This document shows, piece by piece, positions 27,770 through 35,578 of a stretch of DNA of 64,000 bases. Source of the stretch: Bradyrhizobium murdochi (GTDB taxonomy: Bacteria; Pseudomonadota; Alphaproteobacteria; Rhizobiales; Xanthobacteraceae); contig NZ_AXAU01000008.1 of assembly GCF_000472965.1 (NCBI RefSeq), positions 186,001-250,000 on the forward strand, written 5' to 3'. The stretch's first letter is position 1; the number at the start of each line of letters is the position of its first letter. The notes beneath the pieces are model-generated. The model was not told the DNA's origin. It searched no databases and saw nothing but the letters and a program-made list of their open reading frames with translations. A program made the position numbers and the translations under genes.

Positions 27770-28375
27770 TCAGGCCCAGGCGCGCTCTTTCTTAAGCTTG
27801 GCCTCGTAATCGTCGATCGACGACTTCTTTTCCATGGTGAGACCGATGTCATCGAGGCCGTTCATCAGGCAGTGCTTGCGGAACGGATCGATCTCGAACT
27901 TCACCTTCCCGCCGTCGGGGCCGCGGATCTCCTGGTTGGGAAGATCGATGGTCAGCGTGGCATTCGCCCCGCGCTCGGCGTCGTCGAACAGTTTGTCGAG
28001 GTCTTCCTGCGAGACGCGGATCGGCAGAATGCCGTTCTTGAAGCAGTTGTTGTAGAAGATGTCGCCGAACGAGGTCGAGATCACGCAGCGGATGCCGAAA
28101 TCGAGCAGAGCCCACGGCGCGTGCTCGCGGCTCGAGCCGCAGCCGAAATTGTCGCCGGCGACCAGCACCTTGGCGTTGCGATAGGCCGGCTGGTTGAGGA
28201 CGAAGTCTGGGTTTTCGCTGCCGTCGTCCTTGTAGCGCTGTTCGGAGAAAAGGCCCTTGCCGAGGCCGGTGCGCTTGATGGTCTTCAGGTACTGCTTCGG
28301 AATGATCATGTCGGTGTCGACATTGATGATCTTCAAGGGCGCCGCGACGCCTTCCAGTGTGGTGAACTTTTCCAT
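27770..28375 (-). CDS. leuD: 3-isopropylmalate dehydratase small subunit
   Basis: Small subunit of isopropylmalate isomerase, pairing with LeuC. 201 residues from the ATG at 28375 (gggaag upstream), the usual LeuD length. Motifs: [16 protein letters not shown] and [14 protein letters not shown], and [21 protein letters not shown]. It stands alone, separated from leuC by about 3.2 kb containing five to six small genes. Confidence 0.97.
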   Translation of the reverse strand: MEKFTTLEGVAAPLKIINVDTDMIIPKQYLKTIKRTGLGKGLFSEQRYKDDGSENPDFVLNQPAYRNAKVLVAGDNFGCGSSREHAPWALLDFGIRCVISTSFGDIFYNNCFKNGILPIRVSQEDLDKLFDDAERGANATLTIDLPNQEIRGPDGGKVKFEIDPFRKHCLMNGLDDIGLTMEKKSSIDDYEAKLKKERAWA

Positions 28376-28485
28376 CGATCGCACTTCCCGGTTGAAAAGG
28401 TGGGACGGGCCGGTGATTTATCGCGAATATGGCCCCGGCAAAAGGCCAATTTGCGCATAGGCCGCCTGTTTTGGCGCGAACCGGC

Positions 28486-28884
28486 CTAGTCCGCGGCGGC
28501 CTCGATCGCCTCCATGTCGGCGTCCGACAGCCCGAAATGGTGTCCGATTTCGTGGATCAGGACGTGGCGGACGATGTGGCCCAGCGTTTCCTCATGCTCC
28601 GCCCAGTAGTCGAGGATCGGGCGGCGGTAGAGCCAAATCATGTTGGGAAGCCGGGCGATGTCCTGGTTGCTCTGCTGCGGCAGGCCGACGCCCTGGAACA
28701 GGCCGAGCAGGTCGAATTCGCTCTGCGCCTGCATCTCGTCCAGGACCTCGTCGGTCGGAAAATCGTCCACGCGGATGATCACGCCCTCGCACAGGGTACG
28801 AAATCCCTTGGGCAGGCGCTCGAACACCTCATGCGCCATGGCTTCCATTTCGGCGAGCGAGGGCGCTTTTGCTTCGGTCCACAT
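28486..28884 (-). CDS. Minimal zinc metallopeptidase (DUF1025-type)
   Basis: A compact 132-residue protein with the zincin motif HEIGHHFGLSDADM near the C-terminus and the IWLYRRPILDYWAE segment common to this bacterial family (PF06262-type). No signal peptide. Activity in this family is not well defined. I chose the ATG at 28884 because the family usually has about 130 residues; an in-frame ATG at 28920 would add 12. Confidence 0.85.
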   Translation of the reverse strand: MWTEAKAPSLAEMEAMAHEVFERLPKGFRTLCEGVIIRVDDFPTDEVLDEMQAQSEFDLLGLFQGVGLPQQSNQDIARLPNMIWLYRRPILDYWAEHEETLGHIVRHVLIHEIGHHFGLSDADMEAIEAAAD

Positions 28885-28992
28885 CAGGACGTATTTAGCG
28901 TGTGTTATGCCCAGACGCATACTAGTTTTGCGAGTTGATTTTGACGCGCCAATCGGTGACCGTACCGGGGGATCAGTTTTGGGTGGGCTTCA

Positions 28993-29322
28993 ATGATGCG
29001 AATTGTGACGGTCGCCATATCGGCTGCCTTGGCCGGGCTTTTGCTCCCTGACGTGGCGGCCGCGCAGGCGCAGACGGCGTCATCGGCGCTGCGGACCGCG
29101 CAGGCGCCGCAGCCGATCGTCACGGATGTTTCCGCCCAAGGCCGGCGCCCGCTGCGGCGCGTGCCGATCTATCGCAGCGAGCCGTGGGCTCCGAGTGTCT
29201 ACCCGCGCTACAACCCAGGGCCGAACGCCGTGCGCGATTGCACCGCACATTACGTGCAGGAGTACCGGCCGAGCGGCACGGTAATCGCGCCGCGCATGAA
29301 CTGCTGGTGGCGGCCGGGCTAG
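28993..29322 (+). CDS. Small secreted hypothetical protein
   Basis: 109 residues, signal peptide IVTVAISAALAGLLLPDVAAA with cleavage near 24. The mature part is basic and Pro/Arg-rich (RRPLRRVPIYRSEPWAPSVYPRYNPGP) and ends with two Cys (VRDCTAHYVQEYRPSG..., MNCWWRPG) that could form a disulfide. First of a run of four small secreted proteins on this strand; I know no function. Confidence 0.78.
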   Translation: MMRIVTVAISAALAGLLLPDVAAAQAQTASSALRTAQAPQPIVTDVSAQGRRPLRRVPIYRSEPWAPSVYPRYNPGPNAVRDCTAHYVQEYRPSGTVIAPRMNCWWRPG

Positions 29323-29452
29323 ACCCCTCTCTATTTTTCTGTCGAGCATTTTGCGACAGGCGCCGAGTCGGGTTCTGTAGACAAACACTGTTGATGTTGC
29401 TGACGATCGTCTGCGCAAGTTGTGCGCGCGAGATCGCGGCAAGCAGCATCTG

Positions 29453-29492
29453 TTCATGTTCGTGGCGCATTCTTCATGTTCATGGCGCACTC
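29453..29492 (+). promoter_or_regulatory. 20-bp tandem direct repeat upstream of His-rich gene
   Basis: Two contiguous units, ttcatgttcgtggcgcattc and ttcatgttcatggcgcactc, differ at two positions. The shared core GGCGCA(T/C)TC is spaced 20 bases, about two helical turns, as expected for a protein binding one face of DNA. The same core recurs upstream of the Gly/His-rich gene at 30507. The rest of 29323-29607 holds no gene. Confidence 0.5.
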
Positions 29493-29607
29493 ATTCACAC
29501 CTCATTCAAGTCACTTGCTTCAGTCTGTGCACGTGTCGCGGCGATGCCGTTAGTTGATGCAAGCCATTCGGCGCAGACGTGCATCCGACGACCCGAGGAG
29601 ACTGGAT

Positions 29608-29877
29608 ATGCAGGTAGTGAAGGTTTTTGGGCTTGCCGCCGTTGGCGCCTTGCTGGCGTTTGCCGCTCCGGCCGAGCGTGCCAATGCGCTGTCGCTCAGC
29701 AATCCCGGCGCCGCCGCGGCGGTTCAGGAGGATGCCAGGTTGGCGACGACGGAAGTGCATTGGCGACATCACGGCTACCATCGCGGCTACCATCACCATC
29801 ATCATCGGTGGCATCGCTGGCACCACCACCATCATCGCCATCACCACCATCATCATCGTCACTGGCACCGCTGGTGA
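29608..29877 (+). CDS. Secreted histidine-rich small protein
   Basis: 89 residues from the ATG at 29608, which has cgaggag eight bases upstream. Signal peptide ends about FAAPAERANA; the mature start ALSLSNPG is nearly the same as in the 30507 gene. The C-terminal half is almost only His, Trp, Arg and Tyr (HRWHRWHHHH type runs). Such a tail could bind Ni, Zn, Cu or heme in the periplasm, but this is inference. A strong terminator follows. Confidence 0.8.
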   Translation: MQVVKVFGLAAVGALLAFAAPAERANALSLSNPGAAAAVQEDARLATTEVHWRHHGYHRGYHHHHHRWHRWHHHHHRHHHHHHRHWHRW

Positions 29878-29903
29878 TTGCGGCAGCTTGGTGCAGATGC
29901 CCA

Positions 29904-29933
29904 CAGGCCCGCTTCATCGCGGGCCTGTTTCGA
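29904..29933 (+). terminator. Rho-independent terminator after His-rich gene
   Basis: Perfect nine-base stem caggcccgc (29904-29912) / gcgggcctg (29919-29927) with loop ttcatc, followed by tttcgattt. Confidence 0.85.
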
Positions 29934-30009
29934 TTTCAGCGGTCGCCTTGAAACTGGCGAGATTACCGCCCGTTATCTCTGACATCAGCTTCAGCAAGAG
30001 GAGTCCATC

Positions 30010-30315
30010 ATGAGGAGCTTGATCTCTGCAGCCCTTGTCGTCGGCGCGCTCGCGGTCGCCGGGCCGGTGGCGATTGATAGGGCCGCCGCGGCGCCGCAGG
30101 CGAAGGCGCAAAGCGCCGGCACATCCGACGCTACCGATTTGAGCGCGCAACGGCGCTACTATCGTCACTATGGCTATTATCGTCCGTACTACCGTCCGTA
30201 TTATCGCCCTTATTACTACCGGCCCTATTACGCGCGCCCTGTCTACTATCGGCCGTATCCTTACTACGCGCCCGCGCCGTTCACCTTCGGCATCGGGTTT
30301 GGGCCGTTCTGGTAG
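30010..30315 (+). CDS. Secreted Tyr/Pro/Arg-repeat protein
   Basis: 101 residues with a signal peptide (LISAALVVGALAVAGPVAID..AAA). After a short linker come about eight tandem YRPYY-type units (residues ~55-85), then APAPFTFGIGFGPFW. The DNA is correspondingly repetitive (cgtccgtactac). RBS aagaggag lies before the ATG. Such Tyr/Pro-rich secreted proteins are frequent in rhizobia and uncharacterised. Confidence 0.78.
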   Translation: MRSLISAALVVGALAVAGPVAIDRAAAAPQAKAQSAGTSDATDLSAQRRYYRHYGYYRPYYRPYYRPYYYRPYYARPVYYRPYPYYAPAPFTFGIGFGPFW

Positions 30316-30366
30316 TAAGCGTGCACAACTTCTGTCAGCCGCAGAAATCTCTTCAACGCGCTTTCC

Positions 30367-30407
30367 TGCGCATTCATCGCTGAGGTCGGCGCATTCATGG
30401 CGCGTTC
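30367..30407 (+). promoter_or_regulatory. Direct repeats GCGCATTC upstream of Gly/His-rich gene
   Basis: Three copies of the core: tgcgcattc (30367), ggcgcattc (30388) and ggcgcgttc (30399), spaced 21 and 11 bases, roughly two and one helical turns. They end 100 bases before the ATG at 30507, like the repeats at 29453-29492 that end 116 bases before the ATG at 29608. A shared operator is likely but unproven. Confidence 0.5.
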
Positions 30408-30506
30408 ACGTGTCTGTCTCTAACGTCATGTTGGGAGCGATCGCAGAGGACGCGACGCGAGCCAGCCGCAGAGCAGCGCGCGTCGCCGGTTAGGGAGGAT
30501 AAATCC

Positions 30507-31151
30507 ATGACAACATCCGATCCTGGACGCGGCCTGGTCCGCCGTCTGGGCGTTACGGCTGCGGCAGTATTCGCGCTCGCAGCGGCATCACAACAGCGCG
30601 CCGAGGCGCTTTCGCTAGCGACCCCCGGCACGGCGCCGTCAGCGAAATACGCAACCGACGGACTGACGACCGAGGTTCAACAGCGCGGCCCGATGATCGG
30701 CGGTGGCTTCCGCGGCGGCGGCGGTGGCGGTGGCGGTTTCGCCGGCGGTGGCTTTCGCGGTGGTGGCGGCGGCGGTTTCCATGGCGGTGGCTTCCGCGGC
30801 GGCGGAGCGGCCTTTCATGGCGGCGGCTTCCGCGGTGGCGGCGCGGCCTTTCACGGCGGCGGGTTTAGAGGCGGTGGGTTGGCGATCCACCGTGGCGGCT
30901 TTCGTCCGGCACCCGTCTTCCATGGCGGCGGACACCGCTTCGTACATCGTCACGCCTTTCATCGCCCACACTTCCACCATCGGCACTTCCACCACCGGCG
31001 TCACTTCCACAGCCGCTTCTACATTGCGCCGGCCTACTACCCGGCCTACTATTATCCGCGCCGCTGCCGGGTGATCTTGACCTATTACGGGCCGCGCAGG
31101 ATCTGTCGTCCGTGGTGGCGCCACCGCTATTATGCATACCGGTATTGGTAA
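30507..31151 (+). CDS. Secreted Gly/His-rich protein with GGGFRGGG repeats
   Basis: 214 residues: a cationic signal peptide (RRLGVTAAAVFALAAASQQRAEA), the ALSLATPG mature start shared with the 29608 protein, a central glycine block of repeated GGGFRGGG and FHGGGFRGGG units (about 65-130), a His-rich stretch (HRHAFHRPHFHHRHFHHRRHF) and a Tyr/Arg end with two Cys (RRCRVILTYYGPRRICRPWW). The layout is like metal-binding or structural envelope proteins, but no family is named with confidence. RBS ttagggagg upstream; strong terminator downstream. Confidence 0.82.
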   Translation: MTTSDPGRGLVRRLGVTAAAVFALAAASQQRAEALSLATPGTAPSAKYATDGLTTEVQQRGPMIGGGFRGGGGGGGGFAGGGFRGGGGGGFHGGGFRGGGAAFHGGGFRGGGAAFHGGGFRGGGLAIHRGGFRPAPVFHGGGHRFVHRHAFHRPHFHHRHFHHRRHFHSRFYIAPAYYPAYYYPRRCRVILTYYGPRRICRPWWRHRYYAYRYW

Positions 31152-31169
31152 GATCAGGCTGAAACGAAA

Positions 31170-31196
31170 CAGGCGCCCGGTTCGGCGCCTGTTTTT
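31170..31196 (+). terminator. Rho-independent terminator after Gly/His-rich gene
   Basis: Stem caggcgcc (31170-31177) / ggcgcctg (31184-31191), loop cggttc, then ttttt. Confidence 0.9.
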
Positions 31197-31234
31197 CGAG
31201 CGGGGATTGGATCCCAATCAGCGCAATGCCAATC

Positions 31235-31435
31235 CTAGCTTTCCCAAGGCTTGATCTTCCACGGAGTGAGCTTCTCCATCCGCCACTGCTGCCAGTGCTC
31301 CGGCGGCCAGTGACTGAGGCGCGAGGCTTCCTTGGTGGCGACAGGCTGCAGGTCGACGATGTGCCGCGTCCTGCGCCGCCGCACCTGCCGCGTCGCCTCG
31401 CTGATCATATCGACAAATTCAGGCTTGTCGGTCAC
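31235..31435 (-). CDS. Small basic hypothetical protein
   Basis: 66 residues starting with GTG at 31435. Composition looks coding: an acidic start (TDKPEFVDMISEAT), a basic centre (RQVRRRRTRHIVDLQ) and a Trp-rich end (HWPPEHWQQWRMEKLTPWKIKPW). No signal peptide, no known domain. The start codon lies directly after the leuC terminator hairpin, whose 3' arm contains the only SD-like sequence (gaggga). An internal ATG at the MISEAT position is an alternative. Confidence 0.55.
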   Translation of the reverse strand: MTDKPEFVDMISEATRQVRRRRTRHIVDLQPVATKEASRLSHWPPEHWQQWRMEKLTPWKIKPWES

Positions 31436-31436
31436 G

Positions 31437-31472
31437 GCAAAAGTCCCTCGCGAAAGCGCTTCGCAAGGGACC
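31437..31472 (-). terminator. Probable leuC terminator abutting a small ORF
   Basis: On the minus strand gtcccttgcgaa (31472-31461) pairs with ttcgcgagggac (31455-31444), then tttt. It lies 66 bases after the leuC stop and ends at the GTG of the 66-residue ORF. Confidence 0.8.
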
Positions 31473-31537
31473 AGTGTGTGCTCTTGCCTGTTAACGGGCC
31501 GTTTCCGGAACGTCTCGCTATCTAGACAAAGGAAGCG

Positions 31538-32944
31538 TTAACGCCATTCTCTGACGTCAACGAAATGCCCCGCGATCGCCGCAGCCGCAGCCATCGCGGG
31601 CGACACCAGGTGGGTGCGGCCCTTAAAACCTTGGCGGCCCTCGAAATTGCGGTTCGAGGTCGAGGCGCAGCGCTCTTCCGGCCTCAGCTTGTCTGGATTC
31701 ATCGCAAGGCACATCGAGCAGCCCGGCTCGCGCCACTCGAAGCCGGCCTTGATGAAGATCTTGTCGAGGCCTTCGGCTTCAGCCTGTTCCTTCACGATGC
31801 CGGAGCCCGGCACGATCATCGCGTTGACGTTGGCGTTAACGGTCTTGCCTTCGGCGATCTTTGCGGCGGCGCGCAGATCCTCGATGCGGCCGTTGGTACA
31901 GGAACCGATGAAAACGCGATCGAGCTTGATGTCGGTGATCTTCGTTCCCGCCGTCAGGCCCATATATTTCAGCGCGCGGTGCTTTGAGAGCCGCTTGGCC
32001 TCGTCCTCGATCTTGTCGGGATCGGGCACGAAGCCCGAGATCGACACCACGTCCTCGGGCGAGGTACCCCAGGTCACGATCGGCGGCAGTTTTGCCGCGT
32101 CCAGCCGGATCTCGTGATCGAAATGCGCGCCCTCATCGGAACGCAGCTTTTCCCAATAGCGCATTGCGGCGTCCCAATCGGCGCCCTTCGGCGACTTCGG
32201 GCGGTCTTTCAGGAACTCGAACGCCTTTTCATCTGGGGCGACCAGGCCGGCGCGGGCGCCGCCTTCGATCGACATGTTGCAGACCGTCATGCGGCCTTCC
32301 ATCGTGAGCGCACGGATCGCATCGCCGGCATATTCCAGCACGTAGCCGGTGCCGCCCGCGGTGCCGATCTCGCCGATGATCGCGAGGATGATGTCCTTGC
32401 CGGTGACGCCGTCGGGCAACTTGCCGTCGACCACCGCGCGCATGTTCTTCGCCTTCTTCTGGATCAGCGTCTGCGTCGCCAGCACGTGCTCGACTTCGGA
32501 CGTGCCGATGCCATGCGCCAACGCTCCGAACGCGCCATGGGTGGAGGTGTGGCTGTCACCGCAGACGATGGTGGTGCCGGGCAGGGTAAAGCCCTGCTCG
32601 GGGCCGATCACGTGCACGATGCCCTGGCGCTTGTCGAACTCATTGTAATATTCGATGCCGAATTCCTTGGCGTTCTCCGCCAGCGCCTTGATCTGCTCGG
32701 CGCTCTCAGGGTCGGGATTGGGCTTGGTGCGATCGGTCGTCGGCACGTTGTGGTCGACGACAGCGAGCGTCTTCGCCGGCGCGCGCACCTTGCGCCCCGT
32801 CGCGCGCAGGCCTTCGAACGCCTGCGGCGAAGTCACCTCATGGACAAGATGGCGGTCAATATAGAGCAGGCAGGTGCCGTCTTCGGCTTCGTGCACCAGA
32901 TGGTCGGTCCAGATCTTGTCGTACAGCGTGGTCGGTTTGGACAT
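31538..32944 (-). CDS. leuC: 3-isopropylmalate dehydratase large subunit
   Basis: Aconitase-family subunit carrying the [4Fe-4S] cluster for isomerising 2- to 3-isopropylmalate. 468 residues from the ATG at 32944 (tttggag upstream). Motifs: [60 protein letters not shown] and [10 protein letters not shown], which include the cluster Cys. Normal length. It follows rplS on the chromosome but a strong terminator separates them. Confidence 0.97.
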   Translation of the reverse strand: MSKPTTLYDKIWTDHLVHEAEDGTCLLYIDRHLVHEVTSPQAFEGLRATGRKVRAPAKTLAVVDHNVPTTDRTKPNPDPESAEQIKALAENAKEFGIEYYNEFDKRQGIVHVIGPEQGFTLPGTTIVCGDSHTSTHGAFGALAHGIGTSEVEHVLATQTLIQKKAKNMRAVVDGKLPDGVTGKDIILAIIGEIGTAGGTGYVLEYAGDAIRALTMEGRMTVCNMSIEGGARAGLVAPDEKAFEFLKDRPKSPKGADWDAAMRYWEKLRSDEGAHFDHEIRLDAAKLPPIVTWGTSPEDVVSISGFVPDPDKIEDEAKRLSKHRALKYMGLTAGTKITDIKLDRVFIGSCTNGRIEDLRAAAKIAEGKTVNANVNAMIVPGSGIVKEQAEAEGLDKIFIKAGFEWREPGCSMCLAMNPDKLRPEERCASTSNRNFEGRQGFKGRTHLVSPAMAAAAAIAGHFVDVREWR

Positions 32945-33016
32945 GAGCGTAAGCTCCAAAGGAAATTCTGTGTGAGCGGTTAAGCGCGAAAGGCGCAAGC
33001 AACAGACGTCGCAGTG

Positions 33017-33151
33017 TCAAGCTGCGCGCGTAAGCTCGGACGTGGCCGACGTCGTGAACCGCCCGAAGAAGCGGCCAGGCAGCCGCGAGCGGTCGTCGAT
33101 GACGACGAGCTGGGCGGTGCCGAAGGCGGCGCTGGTGCGATCTAGAACCAT
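33017..33151 (-). CDS. Possible 44-codon ORF upstream of leuC
   Basis: ATG at 33151 to TGA at 33017, reading VLDRTSAAFGTAQLVVIDDRSRLPGRFFGRF and a short Thr/Ser/Ala end. It sits in the 344-base gap between rplS and leuC. Leu content is ordinary, so it is not a convincing leucine attenuator leader peptide. No clear RBS. It may be only leader sequence; listed because the composition looks coding. Confidence 0.25.
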   Translation of the reverse strand: MVLDRTSAAFGTAQLVVIDDRSRLPGRFFGRFTTSATSELTRAA

Positions 33152-33232
33152 TCTGATTTTCTAACACAGGGGCCGCGGCTGCCACAATCAATCGATTTGG
33201 GCAGGGGGCATGATCTAGATAGGCATGGCGCA

Positions 33233-33266
33233 ACAAAAAAGCGCGGGGCAAAACCCCGCGCTTTTG
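33233..33266 (-). terminator. Strong rho-independent terminator of the rpsP-rplS operon
   Basis: Perfect nine-base stem agcgcgggg/ccccgcgct with loop ttttg on the minus strand, followed by a run of seven T. It begins about 23 bases after the rplS stop. Confidence 0.95.
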
Positions 33267-33288
33267 TCGCATCCCTTGCGAGAGAAAG

Positions 33289-33669
33289 TTACTCGCCGAC
33301 GGCGGCTGCGCGGTCCTGCTTCTCGACGATGCGGGCCGACTTGCCGCGCAGGCTGCGCAGGTAATACAGCTTGGCGCGGCGTACCTTGCCGCGGCGCACC
33401 ACCTTGATCGAGTCAATCATCGGTGACATCACCGGGAACACGCGCTCCACGCCTTCGCCGTAGGAAATCTTGCGGACGGTGAAGCTCTCGTTGAGCCCGC
33501 CGCCGGAACGGCCGATGCAGACGCCTTCATAGGCCTGCACGCGGGTGCGCTCGCCTTCGACAACCTTGACGTTGACGATCACGGTATCGCCGGGGCCGAA
33601 TTCGGGGATCGACTTGGTCGCCGACAGTTTTTCGAATTGCTCTTTTTCGAGCTGTTGAATGAGGTTCAT
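33289..33669 (-). CDS. rplS: 50S ribosomal protein L19
   Basis: 126 residues from the ATG at 33669 (ggagatttca upstream). Typical L19 text: [51 protein letters not shown] and [18 protein letters not shown]19 sits at the 30S-50S interface. Last gene of rpsP-rimM-trmD-rplS, 108 bases after trmD. Confidence 0.98.
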   Translation of the reverse strand: MNLIQQLEKEQFEKLSATKSIPEFGPGDTVIVNVKVVEGERTRVQAYEGVCIGRSGGGLNESFTVRKISYGEGVERVFPVMSPMIDSIKVVRRGKVRRAKLYYLRSLRGKSARIVEKQDRAAAVGE

Positions 33670-33777
33670 TGAAATCTCCATCGGCGGCGCGCCCAGCCTT
33701 TCGGGGGCTGCGCAAACGTCCATCTATCCTGCGCGTGTGCGGATTTGGCGCCCGTATAAGGCATCGGCTCGCGCTTG

Positions 33778-34497
33778 TCACCCTTCTGTCGTTTTTTTTG
33801 TGCCTTTTTGGCCGCCCCTCGCCGCCCATAAATCCGGCCGCCGCGCCCGAGTCAGGGCCTCGGCTTCGGCCCTCCGCCAAGCCGCCACCTTGGCATGATC
33901 GCCGGAGATCAGGATTTCGGGGATGCCGCGGCCCTCGAACTCCTGCGGTCGCGTAAATTGGGGGTATTCTAGTAATCCCTCGGAGAAGCTTTCGTCTACG
34001 CCCGAGGTCTGCTTGCCCATCACCCCCGGCAAAAGCCGCACGCAGGCGTCGATCAGGGCCATCGCGGCGATTTCGCCTCCTGACAGCACGTAGTCGCCGA
34101 CCGAGACCTCTTCGAGGTTCCGTGCCTCGATCACCCGCTGATCGACCCCCTCGAACCGGCCACAGACGATCAGAGGTCCGGGACCGGCGGCGAGCTCCGC
34201 CACCAGCGACTGGGTCAATGGCCGACCCCGCGGGCTCATCAGCAGGCGCGGTCGGTCGGGAGAGATATCCGCGGCGTCGATCGCCGCGGCCAGAATGTCC
34301 GCCCGCAGCACCATGCCGGGACCGCCGCCGGCCGGGGTATCGTCGACGCTGCGATGCTTGTCGGTCGCAGAATCCCTGATATCGCGCGCTTCCAGCGTCC
34401 ATAGGCCGGAGGCCAGCGCCTTGCCCGCGAGGCTGACGCCGAGCGGCCCGGGAAACATCTCGGGGAAGAGGGTGAGAATCGTAGCGCGCCAGGTCAT
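33778..34497 (-). CDS. trmD: tRNA (guanine-N1-)-methyltransferase
   Basis: Methylates G37 of tRNAs that read CNN codons, preventing +1 frameshifts; SPOUT-class homodimer with a knotted SAM site. 239 residues; motifs [56 protein letters not shown] and [15 protein letters not shown]. It starts ten bases after the rimM stop. The longer overlapping frame at 33527-34501 is a shadow. Confidence 0.98.
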   Translation of the reverse strand: MTWRATILTLFPEMFPGPLGVSLAGKALASGLWTLEARDIRDSATDKHRSVDDTPAGGGPGMVLRADILAAAIDAADISPDRPRLLMSPRGRPLTQSLVAELAAGPGPLIVCGRFEGVDQRVIEARNLEEVSVGDYVLSGGEIAAMALIDACVRLLPGVMGKQTSGVDESFSEGLLEYPQFTRPQEFEGRGIPEILISGDHAKVAAWRRAEAEALTRARRPDLWAARGGQKGTKKTTEG

Positions 34498-34507
34498 ACA
34501 AAACCCA

Positions 34508-35032
34508 TCACGTAAGCGTCGGGGCGTCGTCGCCTTCGATTTCCTGCGGCAGTTCGATCACCACGCGGCCACTGGCCAGATCGACCGTCGGCACGACTGC
34601 ATTGGTGAACGGCAGCAGCATAGTGGTGCCTTGCGGGGGCGCGATCTCGATAATGTCGCCGGCCCCGAAATTATGAATCGCGATCACGCGGCCGAGCGGC
34701 TCGCCCGCGGCGTTGACGGCGGCAAGTCCGATCAGGTCGGCGTGGTAATACTCGCCCTCGTCGGTCTCAGGCAATTTGTCGCGGGCGACATAGAGCTCGA
34801 GGCCATTGAGGCGCTCGGCGTCCTCGCGGGTGGCGATGCCCTTCAGCGTCGCCACCAGATGGTCTTTGGCCTCGCGGACATGCGTCACCTCGAACTGGCG
34901 CACGCCGTCTTTGGTCATCAGCGGGCCGTAATTCTTTACGGCCAGCGGATCTTCGGTGAAGGTCCACAGCTTCACCGCGCCGCGCACGCCATGCGCAGCG
35001 CCGATCCGGGCGACGCAAATATGAGAGGCCAT
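34508..35032 (-). CDS. rimM: Ribosome maturation factor RimM
   Basis: 174 residues with the RimM N-domain ([25 protein letters not shown]) and PRC-barrel C-domain ([60 protein letters not shown]). It binds S19 and assists 16S rRNA 3'-domain processing. Operon position between rpsP and trmD is conserved. A palindromic element fills the gap to rpsP. Confidence 0.97.
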   Translation of the reverse strand: MASHICVARIGAAHGVRGAVKLWTFTEDPLAVKNYGPLMTKDGVRQFEVTHVREAKDHLVATLKGIATREDAERLNGLELYVARDKLPETDEGEYYHADLIGLAAVNAAGEPLGRVIAIHNFGAGDIIEIAPPQGTTMLLPFTNAVVPTVDLASGRVVIELPQEIEGDDAPTLT

Positions 35033-35037
35033 TACCG

Positions 35038-35155
35038 GGCCTCATCCTTCGAGACGTGCGCTAAGGCGCACTCCTCAGGATGAGGGGATAGTTCCTCATG
35101 CTGAGGAGCACGGCGAATGCCGTGCGTCTCGAAGCATGAGGCCACGATCATCGGA
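35038..35155. repeat. Palindromic element, family C copy 1, in rpsP-rimM junction
   Basis: Contains catccttcgagacg...ctcctcaggatgagg and the inverted cctcatgctgaggagc...gtctcgaagcatgagg modules. The same modules occur at 38732-38829 and 45831-45957. It fills nearly the whole gap between rpsP and rimM, so every operon transcript should carry it. Confidence 0.85.
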
Positions 35156-35160
35156 GAGCC

Positions 35161-35493
35161 TTACGCCTTCGCGGCGGCTTCGGCGCGAGCCTTGCGCTCC
35201 TTGCGCGGCACGGCCTTTTCCGGGTTGTTGCGGGCGGCGCGCTTGACGACACCGGCCGCATCCAGGAAGCGCGTCACGCGATCCGACGGCTGCGCGCCCT
35301 TGGCGAGCCAGGACTTCACCTTGTCCATGTCGAGCTTCAGCCGCGATTCATTGTCCTTCGGCAGCAGCGGATTGAAGTAACCGAGACGCTCGATGAAGCG
35401 GCCGTCGCGGGGAAAGCGCGAATCGGCGACGACGACGTGATAGACCGGACGCTTCTTGGTGCCTGCGCGAGCGAGGCGGATAACGACTGACAT
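35161..35493 (-). CDS. rpsP: 30S ribosomal protein S16
   Basis: 110 residues; S16 motif [42 protein letters not shown] at the N-terminus and a basic, Ala-rich C-terminal extension ([14 protein letters not shown]) usual in alphaproteobacteria. RBS acaggaga precedes the ATG at 35493. First gene of the rpsP-rimM-trmD-rplS unit, downstream of ffh. Confidence 0.98.
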   Translation of the reverse strand: MSVVIRLARAGTKKRPVYHVVVADSRFPRDGRFIERLGYFNPLLPKDNESRLKLDMDKVKSWLAKGAQPSDRVTRFLDAAGVVKRAARNNPEKAVPRKERKARAEAAAKA

Positions 35494-35540
35494 TTAGTTC
35501 TCCTGTTAAATACGAATTGGATGATTGAACTTGTGCGTTG

Positions 35541-35571
35541 CCGTCATCGCTTCGCTGCGCTCGCAATGACG
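35541..35571. repeat. Short inverted repeat, family D, between ffh and rpsP
   Basis: cgtcat-cgcttcgctgcgctcgca-atgacg: outer cgtcat/atgacg with an inner GC hairpin. The same outer ends (cgtcattgcga/tgcaatgacg) bound the longer element at 61800-61883. Confidence 0.75.
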
Positions 35572-35578
35572 AAAGAGG

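Noticed and set aside
29750..30300. CRISPR or minisatellite array in the low-complexity gene cluster
   Set aside because: The repeated DNA is in frame and encodes His- or Tyr-rich peptide units; there are no spacers of uniform length.
33017..33151. Leucine attenuator leader upstream of leuC
   Set aside because: The short ORF there has no run of Leu codons and no terminator/antiterminator pair was found between it and leuC.
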